Notes: a model not told the origin generated them from the sequence alone. Positions 1 to 13,131 are shown, numbered from the stretch's first letter. The stretch is 64,000 nt of DNA from Chenopodium formosanum (GCA_024500155.1 CM044860.1:5068501-5132500); one strand, 5' to 3'. Program-made: numbers and translations.

Positions 1-2852
1 TCTGATCCTGATGTTTGGGGTGTTCTTACTGCTATTTCGAACAATGCTCGTAAGCGGTCTCAGGTAATCGATTCGTAAAACTGATGTATGATATTTTGTA
101 TGCAAATTGCTAGGGTTTTCTTGTTTTTGAATTAGGTATTGTATTGATTACTGAGAAAAAGGTGTTAGTTTTTTGTGTAGTTTGAGCTAGAATGTTGCAA
201 ATATTGAATCTTCACTTGGGTGAGATTAGTTATTTAAGATATTGATGTCATCAATGTGGCTTAATAATTCACTACTCGTATTATTGTTCCTTTTACGAAA
301 TGAACTATGAGAGTAACACTCCGGGTTGAGCCTGGATTTTGAATGTTGTTTGTAGGTGGAAAAGGATGACACTGAATATATGGAAGGAACTAATGTTGGA
401 ACATTAATGACATTGGTTGTAAAAGTTTGAGTGTTGTTTATGGGAGGGAAAGGATGAGTGGATGTCGCAATTTATTTTGAAGGGGAACATTAACTGGCGC
501 ATGTTGTGACCAATGATGAAGAAGATTATATAGGTAGGTGTGAGTTTTCTTTACGGATGTTAATGATGATGTGGAATTTTCAAAGAGGAACTATTGTGGA
601 AAACCTAAATGAGATTGATTATGAGCTGTGAAGAAGATGAGACGGCATCCATCATGCCTGGGAGAACCTCTCGTATAGAAAATTGTTTTGTATGGATAAA
701 GTATGGAAAAAGGAAGGGGAATACTGTTCTTTTCATTTGGGAATTAGGGTGAGATCTTTGATGTAACTGCATCTAAAATTGTCAATTAAGGGCTTTACAA
801 TCATTGACAAATGACAATCTTTAGTCAGATTATTGACATAGTGAGTCTAAGGTGGATTGGGTTTTGGAATAGACTAATTTTTTGGTTTATGTAATATGTA
901 TCACAGGAAATGCAATGTTGAGGATGAGGTGCTCTTAAACGATTTTAAAATTTACAGGATTCTTTAGGAGACAGAGAAAGGTTAGGGTTGATGAAACGAA
1001 GTCTTCCTTTCTAAGGAATCCTTCGTTAATCAAACGAGAACGTGTTTTTAATTTTGTAAGTTACAAGGGTAGGGATAGAAACTGATTTCCTCAGTATGAT
1101 AACTGTCTTAGCATGTTGTTGCTATATTTAGTTAGAGTCCTTAGAGATGTTTGCCATCCATTCACTCCAACTTCATCCTCATGCTTCTTTCATTGGGAAA
1201 AGCTATCACCTTTCCAAATTTAGTAATTACTGATAATGGATCTCCTTAGACTGTCCCATGTTAAATTGAGAGATGAAAAAAGGATCAAGCATACACTACT
1301 TTTGAAGAGGTAGTTCACAATAAATGAAACTGTTAAATCCTTAATTATGAGATGTGTGCATTTTATGTACCCATAAATGTTCCTTTTGCATTGGCAATAC
1401 ACTCATAAAGTGAGTTGAGAGTTGAAAAAACTGTAGCTAAGCGCCTACGCTGAACAAGGCCTTGTTATATTGTAAGTTTCCCATACATTTAAAAAGAAAG
1501 TAATTTTGTGCGATATGCCACAACTTGTATAATTATTCTTCTACCATTGTTGACCTATTTTATTTTAACATGTCAGTTTTTTTCAGTTACTTTCTGACGT
1601 GTTTTTGTGGTCATATTTACCGTGCACTGTAAAATCAAGTCCTGGTATTTATTATTTTTTGAATTTTTTAATCCAATGTTAAGCACTTTAGCTGATTAAT
1701 GGAATATCTGTGAACAGGGAATAAATATTCTATTAACTGCCGATGAGCATCACATTGGACGAGTAGTAGATGACGTGCGTTTTCAGATAGACTCAAATGC
1801 AGTTAGTCAACGACATTGTGCAATCTCTAGGAAAAGAGTTCCCAAGGAAGATGTTGAGAATCCTTATGGTTTCTGCAATGCCGCCTTTCTAAAAGATACA
1901 AGGTTTTTCTTTTTCGAAGACGGGCATTTGATGTTATAAAAATATATACCTCATATTTGTAGTGATGCCCCAATACTTTTTTTTAATGTGCAAACTGCAA
2001 AGGCTCTTAGTATATGAATGTATTGAGAAAGATTTTACTTCTATATCATGTGAGATTGTGAAGGTTAATGAATTCTGACTTTAAAATCTTTAACCTTGTC
2101 AGCACCAATGGATCTTATCTGAATTGGGAGAGATTGAAGCGAGGCAGCTCTAAGTTTGAAGCTAAGCTTTGTCATGGTGATGTCATATCACTAGCAGCTC
2201 CTCCTCAGCATGGTATTGTGTTGCTTGTAGATGATATATATGTACTATGCACTTATTTCAATCTAGCGTTGCACTTCAGTCCTTGAATTGGTAAATATGT
2301 ACTGAATTGCACTTTTAACATCTCTGATTCGTGGTTTTGGCTGTAGAGCATGCATTTGCATTTGTTTATCGAGAAGTCTCATCATCTGTCCCTTCATCTG
2401 ATGGTACCGCATTGAAGAGAAAAGCAGGTATTAGCTATTACTCTTTCTTTCTTTTTTATTTTATTTTATTTTATTTTTTATTTTTATTTATATTTATTTT
2501 TATTTTTTTAATATATTTGCTTCACTTGTCAACAGAAACTATGCACCCATGCAAAATTGGTGCTAGTTTTTGTAAAGGCTGTATCCATTCTTCACGGATG
2601 GTGGATCAGTAATTATACATTAAGTTTCTAGGGTGCTTGGATATGAAGTATGTTACTTTTATTTGTTTTCCAGAGGAGTTTGGTCCCGAAACCAGAAGAC
2701 TTAAGGGCATTGGTATTGGCGCTACTGAGGGCCCTGTTTCTCTTGATGACTTTCGAAGCCTTCAACGTTCAAATACGGTATCGCCAGATACAATTTACAT
2801 CTTTCTCTGAAATTAAAATTAGCTAAGAGCTATAAGTAACATGCATACTTTA

Positions 2853-2891
<39 letters not shown>

Positions 2892-5800
2892 CCTTGGGAT
2901 GGAAGACCTTATATGCTTATGGATTTGGTTTCTGCAGGACTTGAGAAAGCAATTGGAAAATCATGTACTTACAATTGATGCATTGCGGAATGAAAATCGT
3001 GAAGTTCTTGAACGTCATCAAAATGTATGCGCTATGTTTCCCAATTTATCCCTTACTAGGTATTGTTTGGCTTGTGGAACTGTAGAATTTGAACGTGACT
3101 GGCTGAATGTCTTTGTTTCTACACTGGGGATGGTGTGTGCAGAAAGATGGAAATAGAGTGTAGATTCTGTTGTAAAAAACAAATTGAACCAAGGTGACCA
3201 TGTATCTGTGAGCGATGTCCTAATTGTGAGAAGAGAGTAGTAATTTCCACAGTACTTAAATGAGCTGTTTTCTCTCTGCAATACCTCTTTTCTCCTAAAA
3301 ATATTGCATGTATTTATCATACGATGTTTTTGTCCATTCTTGGTCCTTTGTGCATGAATCTCATCTAGATTGACTTTAAATATTCTTGGTATGGATGAAG
3401 GTGGGGAGAGTAGGAGACTGCACATTAGCTTTTTCACATCATACATTTTTTCTGTATTCATGCACATCTATCTTAGATGGTTATCATGCTTATGCCCTTC
3501 TCATTGTTGTTAATTATCTTTTTAGCTATATTATTCCTTTTTTTGGTACATTTTATATGGTTAATGATATATGCGGGCTGCAAATAAGCATTTAATATCT
3601 ATCCTAAATTGGTATTGATTTGTTAATGCATAGCAGAAGTCGATTGCTTTAATTATTGTTTCATTTTGCTTATTGTTGTTTGCTGTCCTTTGGGCTTTAT
3701 ATATCATTTTCCATTTTATAAATATTATTTTATTTTATTTTATTTTATTTGTTGGATCCTGTAGGAGATGAAAGATCTCAAAGAGTCTGTTTCGAAGTCT
3801 TATAATGATCAACTGAATGAACTAAATGTGTCATGGAATCTACAAAGAAGGAATTGACTGAGGCCAATAAAAGTTTTGCCGAACAAAAGCATGCTGTTGA
3901 AGATCTAAATGAAAGACTTTCTGCTGCTTTGCAGTCATCTACTGAAACAAATGAAATAATGAAAAGGTATATTACTCTTGGCAGGATATTAGATCTAAAA
4001 ATTGAATGACTAAAATTTTGGTGCAATGGCCTCTAACTGTTGGTTGCCAAGAATCCCTCTTGATGCTGCAGTTTTTTTGCCTGGACTCAGCTTTCTTTTG
4101 TGTATGTGTGGTTCTGAAGATCCCAATATTCCCAAAATTTCTCTTAATCTATAAAGCTCGACATCAGAGTTATACTTGATTTCATGGTTTATTTTAATGC
4201 TGTGATGTTAGAGTTGGTTAATTGATTTGCATCTGGAATGCTGTAACTTGTATTCTGAAGGAGTGATATGCAACTCTGAATAATTTCTCAAGTCAGAAGG
4301 TAACCCTTTTATGATTTGTTTGTTGCAGCCAAAAGGCAACTATAGCTGAACTGAAAACACGGCTAGATGAAGAGCGTGACCAGAGAAGAGAAGAGCGAGA
4401 AAAGGCTGTTGCAGATCTGAAAGCTTCAATTCAAAGGGTTCAGTCTGAGGCTGAAGAAGAATTAAAACGAGTATCGGATGCTGCTTCGAGGCGAGAAACA
4501 GAACAACAAGAAATTATTAGTAAACTTCAGGTTGCCATGATTTTTTTTTTTTTTTTGTAACTTGTATTTCATCTGTAGTTATAAACAATAGGTGATGAAC
4601 TTGTTTTGTTTTTATTATCAGGAAGCAGAAAGAGAGAATTCATCACTGGTGGAGAGTCTGAGATCCAAATTGGTATGGGTGTCTTTGAAGTTTGTATTCT
4701 CGATAGGATAATACCTTTTTTTGGGAAGAGGGAGTGGTGACTGGGGAAGGGATAGATCCTTTTGAGCAGTAATTACATCTTACTTTATTTACAACTTGGC
4801 TCATGACAGGAGGAAACTAGACAGAAGTTGGTCTTATCTGACAATCGAGTTCGCCAACTTGAGGTTCAAATATCAAACGAACAAAAGTCCTCTACTTTCA
4901 GAAAAAAAAAGTATGTGTTTTATTGTGCAATCTCGAACTTTGTCTGTCTCTGTCACATTGTAATGCTAATTGATGCTGATACTTATTTTTTATTAGTTGA
5001 TTATATTTCCTTTTGCACTTCTTATTTAGCGAATGGAAGAACTTGAAGTTGAAACGAGGAGCATGAGGAAAGAGCTTGACAAAGAAAAGGTACAAGGGGA
5101 AACTTTACGTCTCTCTCTTTTTTTTCATTCTGTCCTTTTTACTTGATATTGTATGGAGAAAGGAAGGGGGGTGGAGATCGGGACTGGTTAATCTTTATGG
5201 TGGTTTCTGCTTCTGATTTAGCTCATTTATGGTTTGTTTGGATAGCAAAGTGGAAAGGAAAGGGGAGGGAAGAAGAAGGAAGGGGAGGGAGAAGGTAAGA
5301 TTGCATTTTCCCCCCCAATTCTTTCTAACATTAAAGAGGGAGGGAATATGAATCCCTCTATTTCCCTTCCCTTCCCTTCCCTACTATCAAATAGTATCCA
5401 AACAAGGGAGCTTTCTTTTCTCCTCTCTTCCTTTCCCTTCAATTTTCTCAATCCGAACAAAGTTTTAGTCATTAGGTTTCTATTCATTAGTTGTGCACAT
5501 TGGCTCATCTCAAATATTGGGGCTTCATAATTAATGGCTATGTTTGAGCTTGAATCAAGTTACTATGTGACAGTTGGCAATCTGGTGATTGGTCAATCCA
5601 TCAGTTTTGGGTCAATAAGTATGGCATTATATTTGCGAAAAATTGTAAATTACCACCCCTCATTAACCCAAATTTTGATTTTACCACCTGCTTTTTTTTT
5701 TTTTTGAATAACTACCCACAAAAATGCAAAATGTTATATTTTAATGGATGATTTGAGCTTATCAAAATATCAAGGCAGTTGAACAGTAGTGAAAACCAAA

Positions 5801-7920
5801 AATGTTTATATTGCTTATATAAAAAGGTGTTATTTTGATGGTGGTAGCTGGCAGCTCGGGAAGAAGCATGGGCCAAGGTCTCCGAACTTGAGCTAGAAAT
5901 AAATGCTGCTATGCGGGATCTTGAATTTGAAAGACGAAGGTTAAAGGGTGCTCGGGAAAGAATCATGCTGCGGTAAGATCTTGAATCTTAGGCATTGGTC
6001 TGTTAGACTTTTTCCTGTGCAAGTAATAGTTCCATGAAAGTTGAATTTATTTTGATACATACTCTATGATGGTATGAATTGAAACTGAACTTCACCAATT
6101 TGTGTTGTATTAGTAATTATTTTTGTTATTTTCTCTTGTTTTGTCACTTCCATATGGTAGATTATATGTAGTAGATATTTTGTATATGGCACGGCTGTGT
6201 TGTTGTTTCTTGTACTCTTGTGTGTTTTGCAAACTTTAGTGAATATTCTGTTTTGTTGCATAAGACTTTCAGTGAAGGTGTTCTGATTGTGCATGCTTAT
6301 GTCCCTAGACGATTTCATAGTACATATCAACTATAAATTGGAAAGTTTAGTTGAACTTTGATGTGTGCCTGGCACCTCAGGAGTCATTCAATAGAGAGTT
6401 GCATTTTTCATTTAAGTTCCTTGGGACTTTTATTTTGTTAATCTGAGTGGCAGCTAATTTCTGGAAAGTCAGGTGGCACCATCAGATTGTTGATTCTCTA
6501 AGCCCTTGTATAATTACTTGCTTTCAATTGTTATAATATATCAGTGATAATCATTTGAGTCATCTCTGTGCTTTCTGATATATTATATGATTTCACACAT
6601 TCCAGGCTTCTTATATATTTGAACTTGTATCAACATTTTGGTTGTGTAGTGCTTGCATAATCCATGTGAAATGATTCTTTTTAGATGAAGCTTAATTTAA
6701 TTTAGAATTGAATTTACTTGAAATCATCTTGAACTTTTATCCCAAGCGCATGTTCTCCATGCAGGGAAACACAGCTGCGTGCATTTTACTCGACGACAGA
6801 AGAGATCAAAATGCTGTTCACAAAGCAGCAAGAACAATTAAAGTCTATGCAGAGGGCTCTAGTAGATGAGGAGGATTATGACAATGCCTCTGTAGATGTT
6901 CTCTGCCGTACAGCAGAGATGAATGATGATGGAAATGCAGCTGCTGGAATTGAAGCTACAAGTAACAGAACTAATGCTGCCGCTAAGGCCGGCCCTAGCA
7001 ATTCAGCGAAGAGACATGAACAAGGTGGAGTGGCTGAGACTTCCAGCGAAGAAGGTAGCGCCACTGAGAAGCATGACTGTGATAATAGAAACCAAGATGA
7101 TGAAGATACCCAAGAAGCTGACTTTCCCGTTGATGAGGGCATGGTTAAAGCTGGGTTTGGGTCTGACATTGATGGTGTTGGAACAGCTCCCATGTTTGAA
7201 GGTGATGGTGATGGAACTGAGCGAGTTCTTGAAACTGAAAGCCCTGGTGCTGATGGTGAAAGAAAGACAAAAATGAATAAAACTGGTGATCTTGCTGGGG
7301 ACACAATGCAGCTTGATGAGGACACAAATGTGCAAGAAACTGAGCAGCAGATCCCTCATAGGTGTGAAGACAATCTTCAAGACTCTCTCTTGAATGACAG
7401 AGAGGAAGCAGTGAAGGCTACTGAGGATGCAAAACCTGGAGGCATCGGAACAGAAGATCTTTTGGCATCAGAAGTTGCTGGGAGCTGGGCTTGTAGTACG
7501 GACCCTTCTGTATATGGAGACAATGAATCTCCTCACAACGAGAGAGAAAATCAAGCAGTTACAAATGATTCCATTACTCAGGTGGCTGAGTCTCAAAGTT
7601 TACCCTCTGGTGCTCTTGCTAGGACAATGCATTCAGACCAAGAAATTCAAGCATTGAGTAATATGATTGGAATCATGGCACCTGATGTAAAGGAGCAGTT
7701 CAAGAGTTCTGTTGGTAATAGTTCTCAAGAGAAAAATGCCAAAGTCTCTGACTCTGAGTCGGAAACTGATGATGAATGCGGTGAAGCTAGCAAAATTGTA
7801 GATGCAGATGATGGGTCAGAATCAGATGATGAAACACAGGCTCATGACCAAGCTAATAAAAATGAAGACGATGAAGTGGAAGAAGACGATGATGATACAC
7901 AGGAAGACTCTGTGGGATAA
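1..7920 (+). CDS. FHA-domain coiled-coil protein (5' partial, two frame breaks)
   Basis: The family matches the plant SMAD/FHA-domain protein typified by Arabidopsis At2g45460; FHA domains bind phosphothreonine peptides, but the partner is unknown. Exons I read: 1-63, 1718-1902, 2103-2212, 2347-2427, 2674-2777, 2938-3024, 3765-3966, 4329-4530, 4622-4672, 4810-4910, 5030-5089, 5848-5972 and 6765-7920 (stop TAA). Exons 1-4 encode the FHA fold (HHIGR, SQRHCAI, TSTNGSYLNW). Exons 6-13 encode a long charged coiled coil (KAVADLKASIQ, REEAWAKVSELE), followed by a roughly 370-residue acidic low-complexity tail rich in D, E, S and T. The start codon lies before the window. Two breaks are seen. Inside exon 7, between 3821 and 3833, the frame must shift by one base or TGA at 3855 stops it. 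At the exon 10/11 junction, after a run of nine A, the phases do not fit. Exon lengths sum to 2527; adding two bases gives 843 codons. Assembly error or a decaying gene are both possible. Confidence 0.85.
5230..5464. mobile_element. PIF/Harbinger-like MITE in FHA-gene intron
   Basis: This 235-bp element lies in the intron between exons 11 and 12 of the FHA gene. Its ends are imperfect inverted repeats (TGGTTTGTTTGGAT and, reversed, AACTTTGTTCGGAT), flanked by TTA at 5227 and at 5465. The interior is purine-rich on the left and pyrimidine-rich on the right, so it could fold back. A related copy lies at 62581-62806. It has no coding capacity. Confidence 0.7.
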
Positions 7921-10053
7921 TTATTATGGTCATATTTTCGTATCCCGTTTTCTTCTTCCCATCTTAATTTCATTTTTTTTTTTTTTTTTTTTTGATTGCT
8001 GATTGGTGAGTTACAGGAAAATAAGTGTAAATATAGTGTATAAGCTGTAATTATTTAGAGGTGTCTTTAGTCCCACTTTTATTTGTTTAGGAGCAGATTG
8101 GTTACATTTTTTTAATCTTTAAATTTTATTTATCAGAGGAAGATGTTGGCACCTATATCTAAGGGGCATTGATTGTTGTTGTAACTAATTTAGGATTCTT
8201 AAGAATTATTATGAGTTTAATCATTTGAGCATCCAAGGGATTAGTACAATCCAATTTAACGGTAATTGATATGAATTGGCTTTGATGCTGCTACATTTTG
8301 TTCGTTCAATTTGGTGCATTTTGTCAATATCTTGTCAAATAAAAGAATATGCTGGTGGTGGAAAAATCAAAGAGGACTACCTTCTGCCTTCATTATGCCA
8401 TTGCTGAATACTCTATGGTAAAGTTGTACCTTTTTTGAGAGTATAGAGAGCCGCGAAGTTTTTGATGATACAGTGTTTGATACTCCGTATCATATTATAG
8501 GTACCGCCCTCTTAAGACTATAAATTAGGCTAGTTAACATCCTCAGTAATAGCTTGTCCAAAATAAGGAACTTTGAGACTAATACTTTGTTATGAAATTT
8601 CTACCCCATTAGCCAAATAATAAATATGGTCCCTCATATTAATGAAAACCAAAACTAGTACTACACCTATCAATAGTTATGACAAATGAATCATTTACGC
8701 GTAGCAATTATACTGGTCTTAACAAGAATGTATTGAAGTTGGCCTTGGCAATTATTTCGTACATTAATTAGTATTAATGCTGAATGTCTATGTATCCAAT
8801 TGTAGATTGCAACAGATTTTCTTCATTGCATATTAATGCCCTCATGGATGTTGTATGACAAACGGGAGAATGTCTGAAAATATTCTTAAAATATTATCTT
8901 TATCACCTTATGTTGCTACTTACTAGCTAGAATTATGTCTAGAACCCTTCGTCTCGTCTCAATTACTTAAATTACTAATGTTTTCGACACTTTTATAAAG
9001 ATATGGACACTTTAACAGTTTAATTTGGACCAAAATCACAAATCATTTTCACAAAACAATCAAATCAGACACTACATGTACTCATATCTGACACGAGTAT
9101 TCAAATCCGAATAACATAAATACCCAGCTAAAAACGTATGGAATTAGTTAATGAGCTTGCTAAAAGCTACTAGTAGGAAGTCATTGTATTATATTGATTA
9201 CATGCAACTATTGAACCGTTAGTTTTCCAACTAAAATGATGATGAATTACATAATGAACGTCAGAAAAGTAGAAAGATAAACGTATGGTGCGAATATATT
9301 CATCGTCCAAAATCATAAAAAAGTAACGTACATGAGCTTTTCCTAATCGATTAGATGAAGAAAAAGGACAAAAGAAGAAGCCTAACAACATTGACTTATT
9401 ATATCTCTTCTTCAAAATCCAATGAATGAATTTCCTCCATTTTCGTTAACACGTGCCTCTTTCGTGGGTGTCCATGTGAAGTAGTATGATGATGAAAATG
9501 AAGGTTGCCATTCAATTCAATTTGCTCACTGCAAATACAATCAAATTCAGATCAAGAGTCTGTGACCCCTTTGCCATTTAATGCATCTTGTCTGTTTGCT
9601 TCCTTGGGAAAATTTTTATAGGGATCCCTATGCTATGTTTGATTTGATTAATATTATATTACTTGTGGAAAAATCGTTGGCCGAAGAAACATATGTAGTC
9701 CTAAAAATTATGGATAAGAAGGTACGAGTAAAAGTAGATTAAACACTCTTCAAGTCCAAGGCAGCTTAACTACTCTTAATGAAATTGGATTTAAAGAAGT
9801 AGGGTTGCATATAGCTTTTAATATCCTTCCTTTTTAAGTATTAAGATGGAAATTTATCGACAATTCACAAATAAATCGGTGAAATAAATGTTTATTTATT
9901 GTTAATTCTTTTCACTTTTAGCTCCTTATATGCAGCCCTAAGGGCTGCACATATCTTTTTCATTTATAAATTATAGAAATAATCTACATTTGAAATATTA
10001 CCTATTTTAATGCAGTTTTTAATATCTACTTCACAAGCATATTCATGCATACA
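7921..10053. other. FHA-gene 3' UTR and gene-free spacer
   Basis: The first few hundred bases are probably the 3' UTR of the FHA gene. They include a T-run near 7973-7993, and a T-rich stretch with AT-rich polyadenylation-like sequence follows to about 8100. Beyond that no exon, RNA gene or bounded transposon was recognised on either strand. One TACTCCGTA nonamer lies at 8481. Confidence 0.5.
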
Positions 10054-10200
10054 CACTTCAAGAAAACGTGACCAATATTACCGACAGGAACCAAATTAGT
10101 CAGTTGAATGACAAATTAGCGACTGGTTTTATAAACGATCAGTAATTACCGACCGTTAAGAAAATCAGTCGCTAGTTATCGACTTTTAAATTTTTTATCT
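10054..10200 (+). mobile_element. CACTA-type transposon terminus (fragment)
   Basis: The stretch opens with CACTTCAAGAAAACGTGACC, close to the CACTACAAGAAAA terminus typical of plant CACTA (En/Spm) elements. Subterminal short repeats in both orientations follow (TTACCGAC, TTAGCGAC, AGTCGCTAG, GTCAGTTG). No matching opposite end or 3-bp duplication was found downstream, so only one end appears to remain. The right boundary is approximate. Confidence 0.5.
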
Positions 10201-10719
10201 TTAATAACAGTAATAAGTCAATATCAATGATTAAAAGAAAGTTCGACTTTAAAATTTTGATGTAATTTATGTCATAAGTAGTATTTCATTTTAAGGAACA
10301 AATAAAATGACGATTGGTTGTTGTGGAGGAGGAGGGGGTCACCGACTCACCGGTCATGGCTTCACCTCGCTCCCCCACAAATTGAATTAACTCTAGGACA
10401 TAATGAAGTACTCCGTATTATATATAGTGTACACATGATATAATAATATAATATATATATACACATTTATAGTGACATTTTGGATGAACTAATTAACAAG
10501 ATAATATACGTACATAGTTTTTTTGATTAAGAAACTATGATAAGACCTTAAATCAATTGTGATTGTAAAATACCTTGTATTAGATGATAGTCGCGATTGT
10601 GAAGTACGTAAGTTGCCACATCCCAAACAAAAAATGACATAAGTAAAAGTAAAACCTTTACTAGCTTAGTCTTCTAGAGAGACATAAATAATAAATGCAA
10701 AGTCCTAAAAAAAGCCAAG

Positions 10720-10908
10720 ATGGATAACGATACTACTACAACTATTACTTTACCTCCTCGATCAATCGTCTTCTTCATATTTTTTCTTCCATTTTTCTGG
10801 CCTATTATCATCATTACTTTTATTGCCATCATTGTTTACAATTACTATCATAAAGTGGGCACAAAAATAAATATACAACAAAATCAGAGCAAATTATTAC
10901 TCCTTTAG
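10720..10908 (+). CDS. possible small membrane peptide (62 aa)
   Basis: An ATG after GCCAAG opens 62 codons. The product has a polar N-terminus rich in T and D, then a strongly hydrophobic segment (residues about 17-42, with FFLPFFWPIIIITFIAIIV) and a basic, Gln-rich tail; this is the pattern of a single-pass membrane peptide. I recognise no family. It ends just before the TA repeat that looks like the TATA region of the next gene, so it is probably not part of that transcript. It could be a chance ORF in AT-rich DNA. Confidence 0.2.
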   Translation: MDNDTTTTITLPPRSIVFFIFFLPFFWPIIIITFIAIIVYNYYHKVGTKINIQQNQSKLLLL

Positions 10909-10910
10909 CC

Positions 10911-10937
<27 letters not shown>
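10909..10937 (+). promoter_or_regulatory. TA repeat, likely TATA region of ZPR gene
   Basis: An alternating TA run of about 26 bases ends in TATAAAGC roughly 95 bases before the ZPR start codon. The distance suits a TATA box plus a short 5' leader. The same run is also a dinucleotide microsatellite, so its promoter role is inferred only from position. Confidence 0.4.
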
Positions 10938-10941
<4 letters not shown>

Positions 10942-11030
10942 AATTAAACCAAAAAATAAATAGAACAAAATTTTTTTAAAACTCTTTCTATTTTCTTCTA
11001 CCCCTAATTTTTTTTTCTTTTTTGCTAATT

Positions 11031-11489
11031 ATGTGTATGAGTATCAAAGAAATAACCCCTTTTAATATCTTATATTATAATCATCGTAGAAAGATGAGAA
11101 GCTGCAATATTCACTGGATAATCACAAGGAGGTACGTAATTATTAATTCTTTATATATATCAAAGTATTTTATACAATTTCAAGTACGTTTTTTTTTTTA
11201 TTATTAATAATATCCTAATATTATTGTTGATTTATTCGTTATTTTAACATGATAATGATACAAATGTAACAGGAAGATGAGAAAATCGTCATTGAATAAG
11301 ATGTTATTAAAGAAAAACATGGAGTTATATTTGAAGAACCAAGATATATTGAGGGAGAATGCTAAGCTAATGAAGAAAGTTGCTTATCTTAATGAAGAAA
11401 ACAAGGTTCTCTTAGCTCAACTACAAAATTGTCGTCCTCACAACAACAACAACAACAACAACGACGATGACGACGACAACTCAGTATGA
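11031..11489 (+). CDS. ZPR: LITTLE ZIPPER (ZPR) microprotein
   Basis: ZPR proteins are small leucine-zipper proteins that pair with class III HD-ZIP transcription factors through a zipper like theirs and keep them from binding DNA, in shoot meristem and leaf polarity control (family knowledge). Two exons are read, 11031-11131 and 11273-11489, joined in frame across a GTACGT...AACAG intron, giving about 105 residues. The zipper is in exon 2, about residues 45-85, with leucine or similar at heptad spacing (MELYLKNQDILRENAKL, then VAYLNEENKVLLAQLQ). An Asn run followed by an Asp run closes the protein, as in Arabidopsis ZPR3, which also has an Asn-rich end. Exon 1 (MCMSIKEITP) makes it resemble the longer ZPR1/ZPR2 type. 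A shorter product starting at the ATG at 11277 is possible. In Arabidopsis ZPR1 (At2g45450) also lies beside the FHA gene. Confidence 0.85.
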
Positions 11490-12755
11490 ATCTCACAAAT
11501 AAAACACGTATTGAATCGATCCGATGAGATGATCTAGTAAAGTATGCTTGAAGTGCATCCTCAATGTTTTAGATATATAAATGAGCAGGCGAGCAGCTTT
11601 ATAGTTTGATAGAGTGCATTTAGAGTAAGCTAAGCTAATTTTAAGCTTGTGATGTAAATCATACTACAACACTTGTTCTTTTCTTTTTACTTTTTGTTTT
11701 TTGAATAATAATATCGTTTCAAACAAGAGAGCGATGTATTTGATAGTATTGGATAAATTATGTTTCTCAAATCTTTATTTTTGAGGTCTAATTTTTACTT
11801 AATACTTAGTCAAACAACAATAGGTTGGGGGATTTATCCCATAATTGTTTAATAAGTATTAATTGATCATAACTTGATTCATTAGTATACTCTTGTTTCC
11901 AAATTAAAGCATATCATAACTCTAACAGGATTGCTAAGGCAATGACTTATGTTGTAGTAGCAACAGTAATAAGTTTTGGTTAAGGCAGAATTTTGAGTTT
12001 ATTAGGTTATATTATAGTTACTTTCCAATCCCTATTTTCTCATGCTTTGTATTGTTCGATATGTATCTAAGCAACATACAAATCCGACCATTTATTCAAT
12101 TAGGAGATATTTATTATTTATTAGGATACTAGGTTAGAAATCGTGTGATGCACGGTTTATATAAAGCCTATTTTTAATTTGTACATTTTAAAAATAAATC
12201 GCTATTATACATGAATAATAACAATTACGTATATTTTGTAGTTTTAAATTTTTTTATTGGATATGCATTTAAAATATCACCTAAAGTGGTATTAATTTGG
12301 AAAAGCATGTCAAAATCACGCGTCGATCGGTGTAATTAATGTTAATTTTTAATTTAATCTTTGTACTTTTAGCTAGCTTATCCAACGCCCCGATGGTGTT
12401 CGTTAATTTTTACCTTTTTTATTTTAATCAAAATTATGATATAGTATCTGTTCAACGTTGTCTAATTCATAGTTTAATGTAGGAGGTCATTTATTAGTGT
12501 GCTATTTAAAATTGTTTCAATTTCCTACGATAAATTGATAGATTTTAGTTGTAATGTAGAAACTTCCAATATTTAAATTTCAAAAATGTTAAATATGATA
12601 GCTCTAAAAAAAAAGGACATCATCATTGTATTTACGCGGGAATTTTTTTATTGAAAAAACAACACGTGGACAATGATGACGTCAACAACTTCTGTTTTAG
12701 TAATAGTTAATAGATAGATATCATACTTCGCATATGTATAATTAATTAGATGTTC
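11490..12755. other. gene-free AT-rich spacer
   Basis: This holds the ZPR 3' UTR and spacer DNA. Around 12130-12160 the sequence resembles low-copy repeat DNA (GTGTGATGCACGG), but I could not define ends. No exon or RNA gene is seen. Confidence 0.4.
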
Positions 12756-13074
12756 TCTATTTACAATGCGGAGCTAGCTGCTGTAGCTGCTCTGAATATT
12801 GATGAAGACTCTGACGAGGAGTAATCTGCTGCATACATATCTTACTTCTAGTATAGTTGCTGTCAAGAAACTTGGTTTAATTGTTTTTCGATGGGGGTTT
12901 AATTGTTTTTCGATGGGGCACAGTGTGTAATCTTAGTCTTAAGACCATTAATTTTCAGTTTAGAATATGGTCTTATGATTTTAGCTATTTACCAACCTCT
13001 CATTTTGTTTTGCAGAATGAGGTTGGTTTTGTCCTATGTTAAACTCTAATTTATTAATATAATCGTTTATTATG

Positions 13075-13131
<57 letters not shown>
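12756..13131 (+). pseudogene. possible 5'-truncated processed retropseudogene
   Basis: A short coding-like tail ends in an acidic C-terminus (AELAAVAALNIDEDSDEE, stop TAA at 12822-12824). About 255 bases of unique sequence resembling a 3' UTR follow, then an unbroken run of about 53 A (13079-13131). Coding end, UTR and long poly(A) in that order is what a truncated mRNA copy would leave. The parent gene was not recognised and no clear target-site duplication was found. The reading frame could be chance. Confidence 0.35.
12874..12917 (+). repeat. perfect 22-bp tandem duplication
   Basis: Two adjacent identical 22-bp units (12874-12895 and 12896-12917, core TTTAATTGTTTTTCGATGGG) lie in the 3' UTR-like part of the proposed retropseudogene. 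This looks like a replication-slippage duplication. Confidence 0.8.

Noticed and set aside
6876..7380. Antisense ORFs of 60-149 codons over the FHA last exon
   Set aside because: They are shadows of the acidic, low-complexity coding exon, whose own frame continues to a stop at 7920.
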